From: Acinetobacter sp. WCHAc010034
Lineage (GTDB): Bacteria; Pseudomonadota; Gammaproteobacteria; Pseudomonadales; Moraxellaceae
DNA: 64,000 nt
NCBI RefSeq assembly: GCF_001696615.3
Contig: NZ_CP032268.1
Coordinates: forward strand, 1 to 64,000
Reading direction: 5' to 3'
The translations under genes and the position numbers were made by a program. A model generated the notes under the pieces. The model had not been told where the DNA came from and did not search any database. It saw only the letters and a program-made list of their open reading frames with translations. Positions 26,542-36,002 of this stretch are shown one piece after another (the stretch's first letter is position 1; each line of letters starts with the position of its first letter).

Positions 26542-26853
26542 ATTGTGCAGTGTTCGCACGCCACTTGAAACATAACTTGATTGGAAATGAATTTGGGCTG
26601 AGAAAAATTCAGTTCAAATTTAACCTGACGGGCACACTAAAAAATGGGTAATTGTCAGATCGAGTTTGGACTACAACACTTTAGCTCATCGATTTACCAT
26701 ACCGCTAATCTTCACACCATTTTCGTAAATCCAGCGATCAAACTGTGATACTACATTCCGCTTATTAATCCAAGTCAGCATGGTGCTTTTCATAAAGGCA
26801 GTTTACTTATAAACAGGGAAATTTCTAAACAATTCCCCTTTAACATGCTTAGG
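26542..26853. other. Intergenic region downstream of the recombinase cluster
   Basis: About 310 bases. A minus-strand 35-codon frame (about 26688-26795) begins MKSTMLTWINKRNVVSQFDR and could be a tiny gene or a leftover. No other gene or att-like repeat was found. Confidence 0.4.
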
Positions 26854-29800
26854 CTATTTGATCCAGAGTTCATCTTTTTGCATCATTTTTAACATTAAAT
26901 TAAATATAACCAGCGGAGTAACATTTTTTTTGTTAGAGCCGACAACTCTTTGAAAACTAAATTTAACGGTTCGCTCAGGAGCATCCAAATTAACTGGGTA
27001 GTTTTGTTTTTCTAAATACAGATGATCTCCTAACATTGGCTCTATACCAGTAATAAAATTAACAATTTGTTGCTCATCACCTTTCATTCGGCATTGAAAA
27101 TGTAGAAAATTCTTACGCAGTTTTCCAAATAATAATAATATTTTAAGCGCCTTAACCATGTTCTTTTCTTTCAGTGCATCTTGCTGCCTATCATCTTTAT
27201 AATGAAAATCAAGGAGAGGAATTATTTCATCTGGACGAGTCAGTTTTTTAGCCTTTTCGTAAAGTTCATCAAACCAACTCTCTTCTAAATTCTTACTATA
27301 AACATAATTCGTTTTTAAATTAAATTTTTGGCGATCCATCCATTTAGTGCTCATCCATTGACATCGTTGCATCCATTCTTGAGCTTGGGTATCTTCGCTT
27401 AAACGACCTTCTCTAAAACTTATCAAACGTTGAAAAGGTGTCAGAGTACTCTTCTCTATACTAAACTTCTTTTCTTGTCGGCCAGCCATCGTAACTGGCT
27501 GTGTTTGCTGATAAGAATTAAACCATTTCTGCTGCTGAGTATAACGATTTAGGTTTATGTAGTCTGTACTTGACTTCACTGGACTAAAACACTGTTCTAA
27601 TACTTTTTTTGAAATGATACACGGCGAATTATAAATTCGATCGACTGCTAATAAATCCAAAACATGAAGGTAATTTGAAGCCGTTTGCTCAATACTGCTA
27701 TGCCCCATCCAAGAGGCGAGCACCTGCCATTTATGTTGAATAATCTCTTCTTGAGCACGTGCTTTCATACCAAACAATAAATCCCTCATCTTTTTTGCTT
27801 TTACCCAAGGACAATCTGTGTAGGTCTTGATCATTTCTTTTGAACCGAGCAAAGTTATTGCTAGATAGTTAGCAGCACTGTGGCGTAATGTATGAAAACT
27901 AAAGCCATGATGCATACCTAATATTTGACTAAACAAATCTACTGTAATTTTGCTGATACATTGATCAGTTAATACACGATGATTCACACTAAAAAGTAGA
28001 TCATCCTGCTGATTAACCAAATATTGCTCATAACGATGTTGTATGTAACGTTGTACTACTAAAAACTCATGTTCTGACAATGCAATTTTCAATGGTATTT
28101 GACGATTCGCACTTCGCGTTTTCAGACGGCGATATGAATTGTCTTGGATATGAAGCGTGATATTATTAAAAACTGTATTTTCTTTTTCTTTATAAAGTAG
28201 CTCTGGGCAAATAATATCTTGTATTTTAAGACAACGAACTTCATTTAATCGAAGTCCAGTTCTATAACTTAGTAAATACATCAGCTTTAAACAACTCAGA
28301 TGATCGACCCACTCTGATGCCGTTGGCTCTTGACTTAAATTTTCTAGTTTTTCCAATAATTTGCCAAATAGCAAAGGACTCACTAGCCGTGCATTGCAAA
28401 TTTGTAAATGCTTAAAACTTGAATTCTGTAACACCAATACCCCTGGAGCATCATAATTCTCTATACAGAATTGATGAAAATCTTTTAGGCGACCAAAACG
28501 GTATTCTGCGCTTTGGTGCATCTTACGAGAGGTTTTTCCTTTCACCGAATCTCGTTGAACTGCTTTTTCATCACGTTCACTGCTGTATTTCAATAGCTGC
28601 CGATATAAATCCTCATAGTCATCTATGGATTGTTGCTTTAAATCTAATTTATTGAGCCAAATCTCAAATATAAATTCTTTGCCAAACGATCCTAAGTAGC
28701 TTTCAATAGTTGATAATTGAAGCCCTCGTTTTTTTAAATGCATTAACCAGTGAATTAAGCGTAGTTGAGCATCAATTAAAGACTTTTCCTCCGTATTAGC
28801 ATCAACTATCTTCTCCTCTAACACCCTTCTAGTTTCTTGCCAAAAACGTAGCGTGCGTTCTTCTTTATTCCTCTTTTTATCTAAACGCTCAACTTTTTGA
28901 CCTTTACGTTTCTTTTGACCAAACAACATCAACTCATACGGAATCGTTTGTAATTTGCTTTGAACAGTCGGAACTTCAGGAAGTAACTGCTCTTGTTCAA
29001 AATGAATAGGGCGATTATCTGGTTCTGTGACTTGATTGTAATCATTATTCCACAGCAATCTAAATTCGGATGGCCTTAAAGCAACAGTATTAATCTCTTG
29101 CTGAAGCACATTACTCAAAAATATATCTATGCTGAGGTTTGGATTAAATTCGAGTACCATTTGCACATCATTAAATGCACGAAATCCACGGCGTTTAATT
29201 TGATATTGCAGATCCCCAAGACTTTTTTTCCTGCCTATCTTACTCAAGCTTTCTAAAATACAATCTTCAACTGAATGTTGCAGACAAAATTCTTTCTGAG
29301 TAGCTTTCAACTTTTTTAAATATTGCAAAATGAACTGCGCATATGGGTTAAAAAAAACATGTTTCCATTGGTACAACTTTCCCTGTTCTACATCGTTGCC
29401 ATATTGAGAGTTTTCAACACGATAATGTAGTAACAATGGATTAGTGATTTTTTTGTAGTCCGAATGGTATAACCGAAAACAATTCAGATCTGTACCAAGC
29501 TCAATGGCCTCCTGCAATTGCTTCTGAATAGCAATCAAATGCTGTTCATCTGCACAGCCTGAAATATATATAAAACTTAAGCATAAATTTCCCCATAAGT
29601 ACTTTGGTTCATTCCAATATTCAAATGAATCTTGCCAATACTGCCTTAATTCCTTAAGTACATGGATATGTAGATGCCCCTGTTCTAACCGTGACTCTGT
29701 ACTCTCAATTTTTCTAGGCAGTACGATCCGTTTAGTATGTGGATTTAGCTTAATTCTGTATGATTTTTTATCTACATTCTGGTTGAATTGCTTCCTTCTT

Positions 29801-30054
29801 TTATTAAATTCATCTTCAGTAAATTGCATCAGTTTTGATTGTTCGTCTCGGCTCAACTTTTGACTCAAACAATCAACACTATCTTTAATGTCATGCCATT
29901 TTTCAGCGATCTGCTGATCAAGTTTTTGCTGCATTTCTTTCGTCAATACTTCAGGTGGAGAAGGCTGTCTATCTAGCGACTTTTTCACCATTTTATGAAT
30001 ATCAACAAATAGATCATCTAGTTGTGGTTTTATTAGTTCTTTGATTTTTTGCAT
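26854..30054 (-). CDS. Very large tyrosine recombinase (1066 aa)
   Basis: The catalytic core lies in the C-terminal half: Arg near residue 602 (TGLRLNEVRCLKIQD), HTLRHSAANYLA with His/Arg near 720-724, GHSSIEQTASN with its His near 778, and the tyrosine near 795 (YLHVL). The roughly 500 residues before this and 270 after it show no familiar domain; the N-terminal part is rich in lysine and glutamine. This is about two to three times the size of ordinary integrases. It is last of four same-strand genes, four bases after the preceding one. Confidence 0.8.
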   Translation of the reverse strand: MQKIKELIKPQLDDLFVDIHKMVKKSLDRQPSPPEVLTKEMQQKLDQQIAEKWHDIKDSVDCLSQKLSRDEQSKLMQFTEDEFNKRRKQFNQNVDKKSYRIKLNPHTKRIVLPRKIESTESRLEQGHLHIHVLKELRQYWQDSFEYWNEPKYLWGNLCLSFIYISGCADEQHLIAIQKQLQEAIELGTDLNCFRLYHSDYKKITNPLLLHYRVENSQYGNDVEQGKLYQWKHVFFNPYAQFILQYLKKLKATQKEFCLQHSVEDCILESLSKIGRKKSLGDLQYQIKRRGFRAFNDVQMVLEFNPNLSIDIFLSNVLQQEINTVALRPSEFRLLWNNDYNQVTEPDNRPIHFEQEQLLPEVPTVQSKLQTIPYELMLFGQKKRKGQKVERLDKKRNKEERTLRFWQETRRVLEEKIVDANTEEKSLIDAQLRLIHWLMHLKKRGLQLSTIESYLGSFGKEFIFEIWLNKLDLKQQSIDDYEDLYRQLLKYSSERDEKAVQRDSVKGKTSRKMHQSAEYRFGRLKDFHQFCIENYDAPGVLVLQNSSFKHLQICNARLVSPLLFGKLLEKLENLSQEPTASEWVDHLSCLKLMYLLSYRTGLRLNEVRCLKIQDIICPELLYKEKENTVFNNITLHIQDNSYRRLKTRSANRQIPLKIALSEHEFLVVQRYIQHRYEQYLVNQQDDLLFSVNHRVLTDQCISKITVDLFSQILGMHHGFSFHTLRHSAANYLAITLLGSKEMIKTYTDCPWVKAKKMRDLLFGMKARAQEEIIQHKWQVLASWMGHSSIEQTASNYLHVLDLLAVDRIYNSPCIISKKVLEQCFSPVKSSTDYINLNRYTQQQKWFNSYQQTQPVTMAGRQEKKFSIEKSTLTPFQRLISFREGRLSEDTQAQEWMQRCQWMSTKWMDRQKFNLKTNYVYSKNLEESWFDELYEKAKKLTRPDEIIPLLDFHYKDDRQQDALKEKNMVKALKILLLFGKLRKNFLHFQCRMKGDEQQIVNFITGIEPMLGDHLYLEKQNYPVNLDAPERTVKFSFQRVVGSNKKNVTPLVIFNLMLKMMQKDELWIK

Positions 30055-30058
30055 ACAA

Positions 30059-30871
30059 CTATTTTCGCTCTAAGTGTTTAATCGATAAAGATTTGACATT
30101 ATCTTGCAATTGCTGGCGGGCTTGCTGTACATAGACATTCGGGATAAGTGAAGAATGCGGATGAAAAGCCTCTCGGTCACGTTGGTCATGACCATACAGG
30201 GCCTGAATTAAGTGAAAAGCTAATGCTGGTTTACCCTCTTGCTGCTCATGCATCAAAAAGTTCATGTCAAAATGACGTAACCAATTCGAATACATATTCT
30301 TTGGAAAGACTCCTTGCATATATGAATTCACCCATTTTCTCGATAAAGGGATTAACTTAATTTTCCTGCTCTGCCATTCTTTGACAGTTATCGGCAAGAT
30401 ATCTTTACTAAAAATGACCTTACCAAAAAGATCATTTACAGTTATCTTCTTCTTTGCAAAGACTTGTCTAAAAAATGAACCGTACGCTTCAATAATTTGT
30501 TCTAAAAAGGCAGTGTAATTTTGCAGTGTTTTTATGAAAAAATCAGATAAAGGGATAAAACGACCATCTTTTCTTGCTTTACTATTTTTTTTATCATTCA
30601 CATATAAAAGCTTGAGCTCAACACAATAATCATCCAAATTCCCCAACAGGTTTTTTTTAGGCCGACTTGCCAAACTCAACAAACTGATATGCCACATCCA
30701 ACACGCATATGCATTAAGTTGATTAATAATGTGCTTATCTTCTTGGATGTTTTCGTGACAATGTCTATGTAAAATATGGAATTGCTCTTTCACAAAATTG
30801 GGTTCAAGTGCCAGTTGGCTCCCTATCCTTCCTATAGATAATGCAGATTGTACTTTGAATTGTTGTTGCAA
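30059..30871 (-). CDS. Small recombinase-like protein of the four-gene cluster
   Basis: The 270-residue protein begins at a TTG in a frame that stays open further upstream, so the true start may be earlier. Two blocks echo the tyrosine recombinase fold: CWMWHISLLSLASRPKKNLLG, followed by a beta strand pair and GRFIPLSD, and NWLRHFDMNFLMHEQQEG with ALYGHDQRDRE. The catalytic Arg and Tyr are not clear, so it may be a non-catalytic partner of the large recombinase. Confidence 0.5.
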   Translation of the reverse strand: MQQQFKVQSALSIGRIGSQLALEPNFVKEQFHILHRHCHENIQEDKHIINQLNAYACWMWHISLLSLASRPKKNLLGNLDDYCVELKLLYVNDKKNSKARKDGRFIPLSDFFIKTLQNYTAFLEQIIEAYGSFFRQVFAKKKITVNDLFGKVIFSKDILPITVKEWQSRKIKLIPLSRKWVNSYMQGVFPKNMYSNWLRHFDMNFLMHEQQEGKPALAFHLIQALYGHDQRDREAFHPHSSLIPNVYVQQARQQLQDNVKSLSIKHLERK

Positions 30872-30930
30872 TATTTTTAGTTCAGCCGTGTCTTCAGTAA
30901 AATGTGTGGAATGTGGTGTAAGTGCTTTTT

Positions 30931-32397
30931 CTAAAAGGCTAGATATGTGCTACTGAGTTGAGTTTTCGGTAGCCCGCCATAATAGATACCAGGCATGTGA
31001 TGCTGACTATCCCGCCCAGCAATTACATGAGCAAGATATTCATTATATGTTTCATAATATATATGAAAATATAATTGAGCCTGCAGTTTTTCTACAGTGA
31101 TCGAACCTACAAACCGATTATCAAGCCAATTCTTAAGTTTCGTATTAATGTGTGTTGATGAAATTAGTGGATTCGATGCTTGTTCTATATAGTCAAACCA
31201 AGCAGAAGGTAAATGTAGTTGATGTGTCATCACTTCATTCCACCGCACATGATTTAAGCTCTTAATCTTCTGCTCTGTAATTTTAAGATTTAATTTGAGT
31301 AAATATTCGCGACGTCTACTTGAACCATTCTGGATCAAAATTCCATCTTGAATAAGCTCGTTAAAATCCATCAGTGCGACGGGTGATAATCCCGTCAAAA
31401 GTGACAATAAACATGCTGCAGCGATTGCAGCATCCCTCCAGTGCCCGGATAACTCGGTTCTCAACACATAAACAATTTGCTTCAGTATATCTGGCGCCAA
31501 ATAATGTGGATTTGTAACAAAAGGAGCATGACGGCGCTGGCGATGCCGCATTAGATGCGTCGCATTATCGCTGAGTATATAATTTAAATTTTTAGACTTT
31601 TCATCTTCTGAATAAAACTCCATTTCAGGATCTAATAGATCAACTTCACCCTCTTCATCTTTGTGAAGAGCGGCATCATAAATACTGATCTTTGCGTTAT
31701 GTCCAATATCTACTTGCTTACCCGTTTTAATTTCACGAAATTTTTTGAGTTCATTTTTCGTCGGCCATTGCAAAACTTTACTTTTTTTTGACTTACGCTG
31801 ACGATGAACAACACGACGATCATCAAGTCTTTTAAAAATTATTAATAGAGCCGATAAATACTCTATGGCTTGTACTTGTTTGAAATCTTTAATATTAAAA
31901 AGTTGATTACGATCCTCCTTTTTCAAGTTACGTTCGTACATGACATAGCGATTTAGTAGCTCACTGCATTCTTGAAATAATTCAGCATGATTAGAATCCA
32001 GAACATATCGTGATACATAGCGAAAGAGATCACAAACATGTTTTTGCTTATTCTCAGCTTTATCAATTTTTGCAAATTCTTGATACTGCCGATATGTTAA
32101 AAAACTCGCTTGTAGAATCAAATAACGTTCAGACGACAGCTCTTGAGTATTACTAGTAGTCGGGCATGCAAAATAACTTAAAGAAGCTAGATAATAATAT
32201 TTACCTAATTGTCTAGAACTAGATATATAGCCATATATCTGTTGTGCTTCCTTATATAGAGCATGGGCTTTTTCACGTAAATCATCTGATAGATCGACAA
32301 ATTGTGTATTCACAACATGATTGCGTAATAAACAATAATCTTTTTGGAATTTTTCTGCTAAATCTAAGAATTGCTCTTCTGTTTCAATCTTTGGCAT
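30931..32397 (-). CDS. Recombinase-like protein of the four-gene cluster (488 aa)
   Basis: The 488-residue protein has a recombinase-like block AAACLLSLLTGLSPVALMDF, in which the usual catalytic Arg is Ser, and ends with HVIAGRDSQHHMPGIYYGG, resembling the GHS-to-Tyr end of integrases. The N-terminal 250 residues are helical and lysine-rich. It probably is an inactivated paralogue that helps synapsis or target choice. It is followed directly by the 270-residue gene, whose frame overlaps its stop. Confidence 0.5.
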   Translation of the reverse strand: MPKIETEEQFLDLAEKFQKDYCLLRNHVVNTQFVDLSDDLREKAHALYKEAQQIYGYISSSRQLGKYYYLASLSYFACPTTSNTQELSSERYLILQASFLTYRQYQEFAKIDKAENKQKHVCDLFRYVSRYVLDSNHAELFQECSELLNRYVMYERNLKKEDRNQLFNIKDFKQVQAIEYLSALLIIFKRLDDRRVVHRQRKSKKSKVLQWPTKNELKKFREIKTGKQVDIGHNAKISIYDAALHKDEEGEVDLLDPEMEFYSEDEKSKNLNYILSDNATHLMRHRQRRHAPFVTNPHYLAPDILKQIVYVLRTELSGHWRDAAIAAACLLSLLTGLSPVALMDFNELIQDGILIQNGSSRRREYLLKLNLKITEQKIKSLNHVRWNEVMTHQLHLPSAWFDYIEQASNPLISSTHINTKLKNWLDNRFVGSITVEKLQAQLYFHIYYETYNEYLAHVIAGRDSQHHMPGIYYGGLPKTQLSSTYLAF

Positions 32398-32409
32398 ATT
32401 CGCTTTCGC

Positions 32410-32874
32410 TTAATTTTTTATCAAATTGCATTGGTTAAATTCATTACGATCTGAACAATTTGGTAAAAGTTGATCTTTTATTGAACTCTTTGTCAGCTTA
32501 AAAAATCTAGCAAAAAATTTAGCATCCAGCTCTTTCTGAGCTTTTCTCTCAAAGCACAAGTGTTGCTGTGATTTTTCGATAAAATCATCAAGATTATGTA
32601 TCAACTGTAAGATTGCAACATAATTAGAATGTACACGTAAGCATGGCTCCGTTTGCATTAATAGCAATATTTTTTGCCAAATTTTCACATAGATTATTTT
32701 GAACTTTGCTTGTACTACTACTTTCTGGCTCTGTTTAATCTTTTTGATTTTCAGTAGTTCTGAGTTAATTTTTACTATCTTAAATTGAACATTTTGTCGC
32801 TCAAAGCAAAAGGGCATGATAAATTGCCCCATAAATATCTCTATATTTTTTACTAAATAGTCAAATTTTAACAT
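32410..32874 (-). CDS. Basic protein heading the recombinase cluster
   Basis: The 154-residue product is rich in lysine and glutamine, with no domain I recognise. It starts at ATG 32874 and is 12 bases before the 488-residue gene. Its charge fits DNA binding. Its position suggests an accessory factor of the recombination system. Confidence 0.45.
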   Translation of the reverse strand: MLKFDYLVKNIEIFMGQFIMPFCFERQNVQFKIVKINSELLKIKKIKQSQKVVVQAKFKIIYVKIWQKILLLMQTEPCLRVHSNYVAILQLIHNLDDFIEKSQQHLCFERKAQKELDAKFFARFFKLTKSSIKDQLLPNCSDRNEFNQCNLIKN

Positions 32875-33036
32875 TTTTATCGATATAAAAAATGAGCATA
32901 TCTTTGTATATTAAAATTCATTTAATTTATCAACTAAATTTTCTCAAAATTACAATTATCAACAAATACATATGGTTTACTTATCATGGGTGGTCTAAAT
33001 TTTAAAAATTCTTCCACTTTTTTTTAGTTTTCTGTT
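32875..33036. other. Upstream edge of the recombinase cluster
   Basis: About 160 AT-rich bases. The promoter of the cluster must be here, and the join to the truncated cation transporter gene lies near 33030. No inverted end was recognised. Confidence 0.4.
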
Positions 33037-33052
33037 ATCTGCTGAAGAGCAA

Positions 33053-33790
33053 ATGGTCCGTATGGCTCTTGCAGATATTGAAGCAGTTAAAGGTCTTACT
33101 TTTGATCTTCCCAATCGAAAACTGAAAGTCTTCCATAATGAAGGGATTCAGCAAATTACGGCCAAACTTGAAGGACTGGGTTTTGGGGCGAAACTTGATG
33201 AAACACAGCTTTCTACAGGCGATATACCTAATGAACCTGATCCTGTGAGACAAGCTAAAGTACTTAAACTGTTATTAGGCATTAATGCTCTACTTTTCTT
33301 TATAGAATTCATCAGCGGAATTATTGCTGCGTCTACAGGATTGATTGCTGATTCTCTAGATATGTTTGCCGATGCAGCCGTTTATGGTATTGCGCTATAT
33401 GCCGTCGGAAAAGCTGCGAAATATCAAGTGAAAGCAGCCCATTTCGCAGGTTGGATTCAGTTATTACTTGCTGTCATCGTGATTATTGATGTCATTAGAC
33501 GATTCATGTTTGGAAGCGAGCCAGAATCAACGCTCATGATTGTTATTGGCCTGCTCGCACTTATAGCTAACGTGACATGCTTATATCTTATTTCTGGTCA
33601 TCGAGAAGATGGCGCACATATGAAAGCCAGTTGGATTTTCTCGGCGAATGACGTTGTCGTAAATATGGGCGTTATATTTGCCGGTGTACTCGTGGCGTGG
33701 ACGGGATCAGCTTACCCAGACTTAATCATTGGCATCCTGGTTTCTTTATTCGTGCTTAATGGTGCTCGAAAGATTTTGGCTTTGAAGTAA
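33053..33790 (+). CDS. Cation diffusion facilitator (CDF), 5'-truncated
   Basis: CDF proteins export divalent metals in exchange for protons. Codons match from LSAEEQMVRMALADIEAVKG on (33035 onward), but upstream the reading frame has no start, and the HMA-like CxxE metal domain that begins such proteins is missing its first strand. The ATG at 33053 would still yield 245 residues with six hydrophobic segments and the family Asp residues (GLIADSLDMFADAAVYG). The break coincides with the recombinase cluster. FeoA and FeoB follow. Confidence 0.75.
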   Translation: MVRMALADIEAVKGLTFDLPNRKLKVFHNEGIQQITAKLEGLGFGAKLDETQLSTGDIPNEPDPVRQAKVLKLLLGINALLFFIEFISGIIAASTGLIADSLDMFADAAVYGIALYAVGKAAKYQVKAAHFAGWIQLLLAVIVIIDVIRRFMFGSEPESTLMIVIGLLALIANVTCLYLISGHREDGAHMKASWIFSANDVVVNMGVIFAGVLVAWTGSAYPDLIIGILVSLFVLNGARKILALK

Positions 33791-33801
33791 GAGTATCGAA
33801 A

Positions 33802-34062
33802 ATGAATCTATTTCAAGTTAAACAAAATCAGATCGTCAAAATTAGAGATCTCAAAAAAGGTAATCAATACAGTCATACCACTGATCCCGTATTGGAACGG
33901 CTCCAACTATTAGGTTTTAGAGAGGGTGAAACTCTACAAGTACTCGCTAAAGGTGTTTTTGGCGGAGATCCTGTTTTAGTTCAAATTGAAACTTCAAGAT
34001 TCGCATTAAGAAAGAATGAAGCTGAAAGAATTTTTGTAGAGTTAGTATCCAATGAAGATTAA
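33802..34062 (+). CDS. feoA: FeoA-like SH3-fold protein
   Basis: FeoA supports ferrous iron uptake through FeoB. The 86-residue protein has a FeoA beta-barrel (ERLQLLGFREGETLQVLAKG, then DPVLVQIETSRFALRKNEA). It starts 11 bases after the transporter gene and overlaps feoB by 11 bases, so translation is coupled. Confidence 0.8.
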   Translation: MNLFQVKQNQIVKIRDLKKGNQYSHTTDPVLERLQLLGFREGETLQVLAKGVFGGDPVLVQIETSRFALRKNEAERIFVELVSNED

Positions 34063-35881
34063 GAACATTGCATTAGTCGGTAATCCAAATTGCGGAAAAA
34101 CCTCTTTATTTAATACGCTTACTGGTACGCGACAAAAAGTTGCCAACTATGCTGGAGTTACCGTAGAAAGAAAAGAAGGTTCTTTTAAATTACCTTCTGG
34201 TGATGCAATACGAGTATTGGACTTACCCGGAACTTACAGTTTAAAACCTAGTAGTTTAGATGAAGAAGTCACCAGGGCAGTTTGTTTGGGCGAGCTAAAA
34301 GGTGAAATTCTACCCGATATTTTTATATGCGTTGTAGATGCCACAAATTTAAGCTTACATTTGAGCTTGGTTCTCGAAGTTCGTGCTCTAAATCGCCCTA
34401 TGATTCTTGTATTAAATATGATGGATGAGGTCAAAAAGCGTGGTATTTCCATTGATAAGGATAAACTGTCTCAACTGTTAGGTATCCCTGTAGTTGAAGC
34501 TGTCGCAGTTAAAACAAAAGGAATTCAAGATTTAATTAATCAATTAGATCAAAAAAATCTTTTTATTACTCCTTATCATTCTGAATTAAGTCATTTTGAA
34601 CAGGTCAAACAAATCACCAAACAAGTTATTTTAAATAATGACAGTGGTGATAAAAGAACCGCATTTCTAGATAAAATTTTTCTACATCCTGTATTGGGTT
34701 TAGTAATCTTAACTTTAACCATGTTTGTGATGTTCCAGGCGGTATTTATATGGGCAACGCCTTTTATTGAATTCATTGAAAATTTTGTCGCATGGCTCAG
34801 TGATTTTATTGGACCACTAATCCAACATCCTCTATTAAAAAGCTTGGTTGTGGATGGGGTAATTGCTGGTGCAGGTAGCGTGCTTGCATATATGCCTCAG
34901 ATTTTGATTTTATTCTTCTTCATTTTAATGCTTGAAGAGTCAGGCTATTTACCCCGGGCAGCATTTCTTTTAGATAAATTAATGTCTAAAGCCGGGCTTA
35001 GCGGCCGTTCATTTATTCCTCTGCTATCCAGTTTTGCTTGTGCCATTCCCGGAATTATGGCAACCAGAAGTATCAGCTCTGAACGGGACCGATTAGCAAC
35101 AATTATGATTGCACCCTTGATGACCTGTTCAGCAAGATTGCCAGTATATGCTTTATTGATCGCGGCATTTATTCCGAACCAATTAATCTACGGCTGGTTA
35201 AGTCTGCAAGGATTAGTCCTTTTTGGTCTTTATATGTCGGGAATAGTCTCAGCGTTATTAGTTTCAGTGTTTCTGAAATTGGTTCGAAAAGATAAAACTG
35301 AAAGTATTTTTATTTTTGAACTTCCCACATACCGAATTCCAGATATTAGAAATATTGCATTAGGCTTATATGATAGGGCAACTATTTTCTTAAAACGAGT
35401 TGGTGGCATTATCGTTGCGCTGTCTATCTTGTTATGGGTGCTAGTCACGTTCCCTCAACCACCAGATAATGCAACCATGCCGGCCATTAACTATAGTTTA
35501 GCTGGTCAGTTAGGGCATTTAATTCATCCTATATTTGCGCCTATTGGGTTTACATGGGAAATATGTATTGCACTCATTCCTGCTATGGCAGCAAGGGAAG
35601 TTGTAATTGCTGCTCTTGGGGTGATTTATGCGATGTCAGGTGATGAAGATACAGTAACTCAAAGTCTGTTAAGTCAAATTTCAGGCCCGGATGGATGGGG
35701 GTTAGCCACAGGTTTATCATTATTGGTATGGTTTATTTTTGCTCCCCATTGTCTTGCCACGTTAGCAACAATTAGACGAGAAACAGGTAGCTGGAAACAG
35801 CCTGTCGTTATGGCAACTTATTTGTTTGCATTATCCTACATCTTTTCATTCATCACATATCAAGTTGCGAGTAAGTTTTAA
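34052..35881 (+). CDS. feoB: FeoB ferrous iron permease
   Basis: The 609-residue protein has an N-terminal GTPase domain (G1 GNPNCGKTS at 10-18, G3 LDLPGTYS near 57, G4 NMMDE near 120), then two gate repeats (PRAAFLLDKLMSKAGLSGRS near 305-325 and PAMAAREVVIAALG near 510), and about nine membrane helices. It is shorter than E. coli FeoB (773), lacking the extended C-terminus, as in many plasmid-borne copies. Together with FeoA and a metal exporter it forms an iron/metal cassette. Confidence 0.87.
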   Translation: MKIKNIALVGNPNCGKTSLFNTLTGTRQKVANYAGVTVERKEGSFKLPSGDAIRVLDLPGTYSLKPSSLDEEVTRAVCLGELKGEILPDIFICVVDATNLSLHLSLVLEVRALNRPMILVLNMMDEVKKRGISIDKDKLSQLLGIPVVEAVAVKTKGIQDLINQLDQKNLFITPYHSELSHFEQVKQITKQVILNNDSGDKRTAFLDKIFLHPVLGLVILTLTMFVMFQAVFIWATPFIEFIENFVAWLSDFIGPLIQHPLLKSLVVDGVIAGAGSVLAYMPQILILFFFILMLEESGYLPRAAFLLDKLMSKAGLSGRSFIPLLSSFACAIPGIMATRSISSERDRLATIMIAPLMTCSARLPVYALLIAAFIPNQLIYGWLSLQGLVLFGLYMSGIVSALLVSVFLKLVRKDKTESIFIFELPTYRIPDIRNIALGLYDRATIFLKRVGGIIVALSILLWVLVTFPQPPDNATMPAINYSLAGQLGHLIHPIFAPIGFTWEICIALIPAMAAREVVIAALGVIYAMSGDEDTVTQSLLSQISGPDGWGLATGLSLLVWFIFAPHCLATLATIRRETGSWKQPVVMATYLFALSYIFSFITYQVASKF

Positions 35882-35898
35882 TTAGCAAATGAATAAAA

Positions 35899-35929
35899 GA
35901 GGGGGGGAGCTAGCTCCCCCCCCTTTATT
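35899..35929. terminator. GC-rich hairpin after feoB
   Basis: Runs of G and C (GGGGGGGAGC-TAGCTCCCCCC) pair around a central AGCTAGCT and are followed by TTTATT. Acts on the plus strand. Confidence 0.75.
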
Positions 35930-36002
35930 AAATTACTCGATGTAAGCGTGGGCTTCTGAATACTTTTATCTAACTATAACAACTACTTAAATGTTTAAAT
36001 CT

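Noticed and set aside
26688..26795. 35-codon minus-strand frame as a gene
   Set aside because: Too short, no family and no clear ribosome site; noted only in the intergenic entry.
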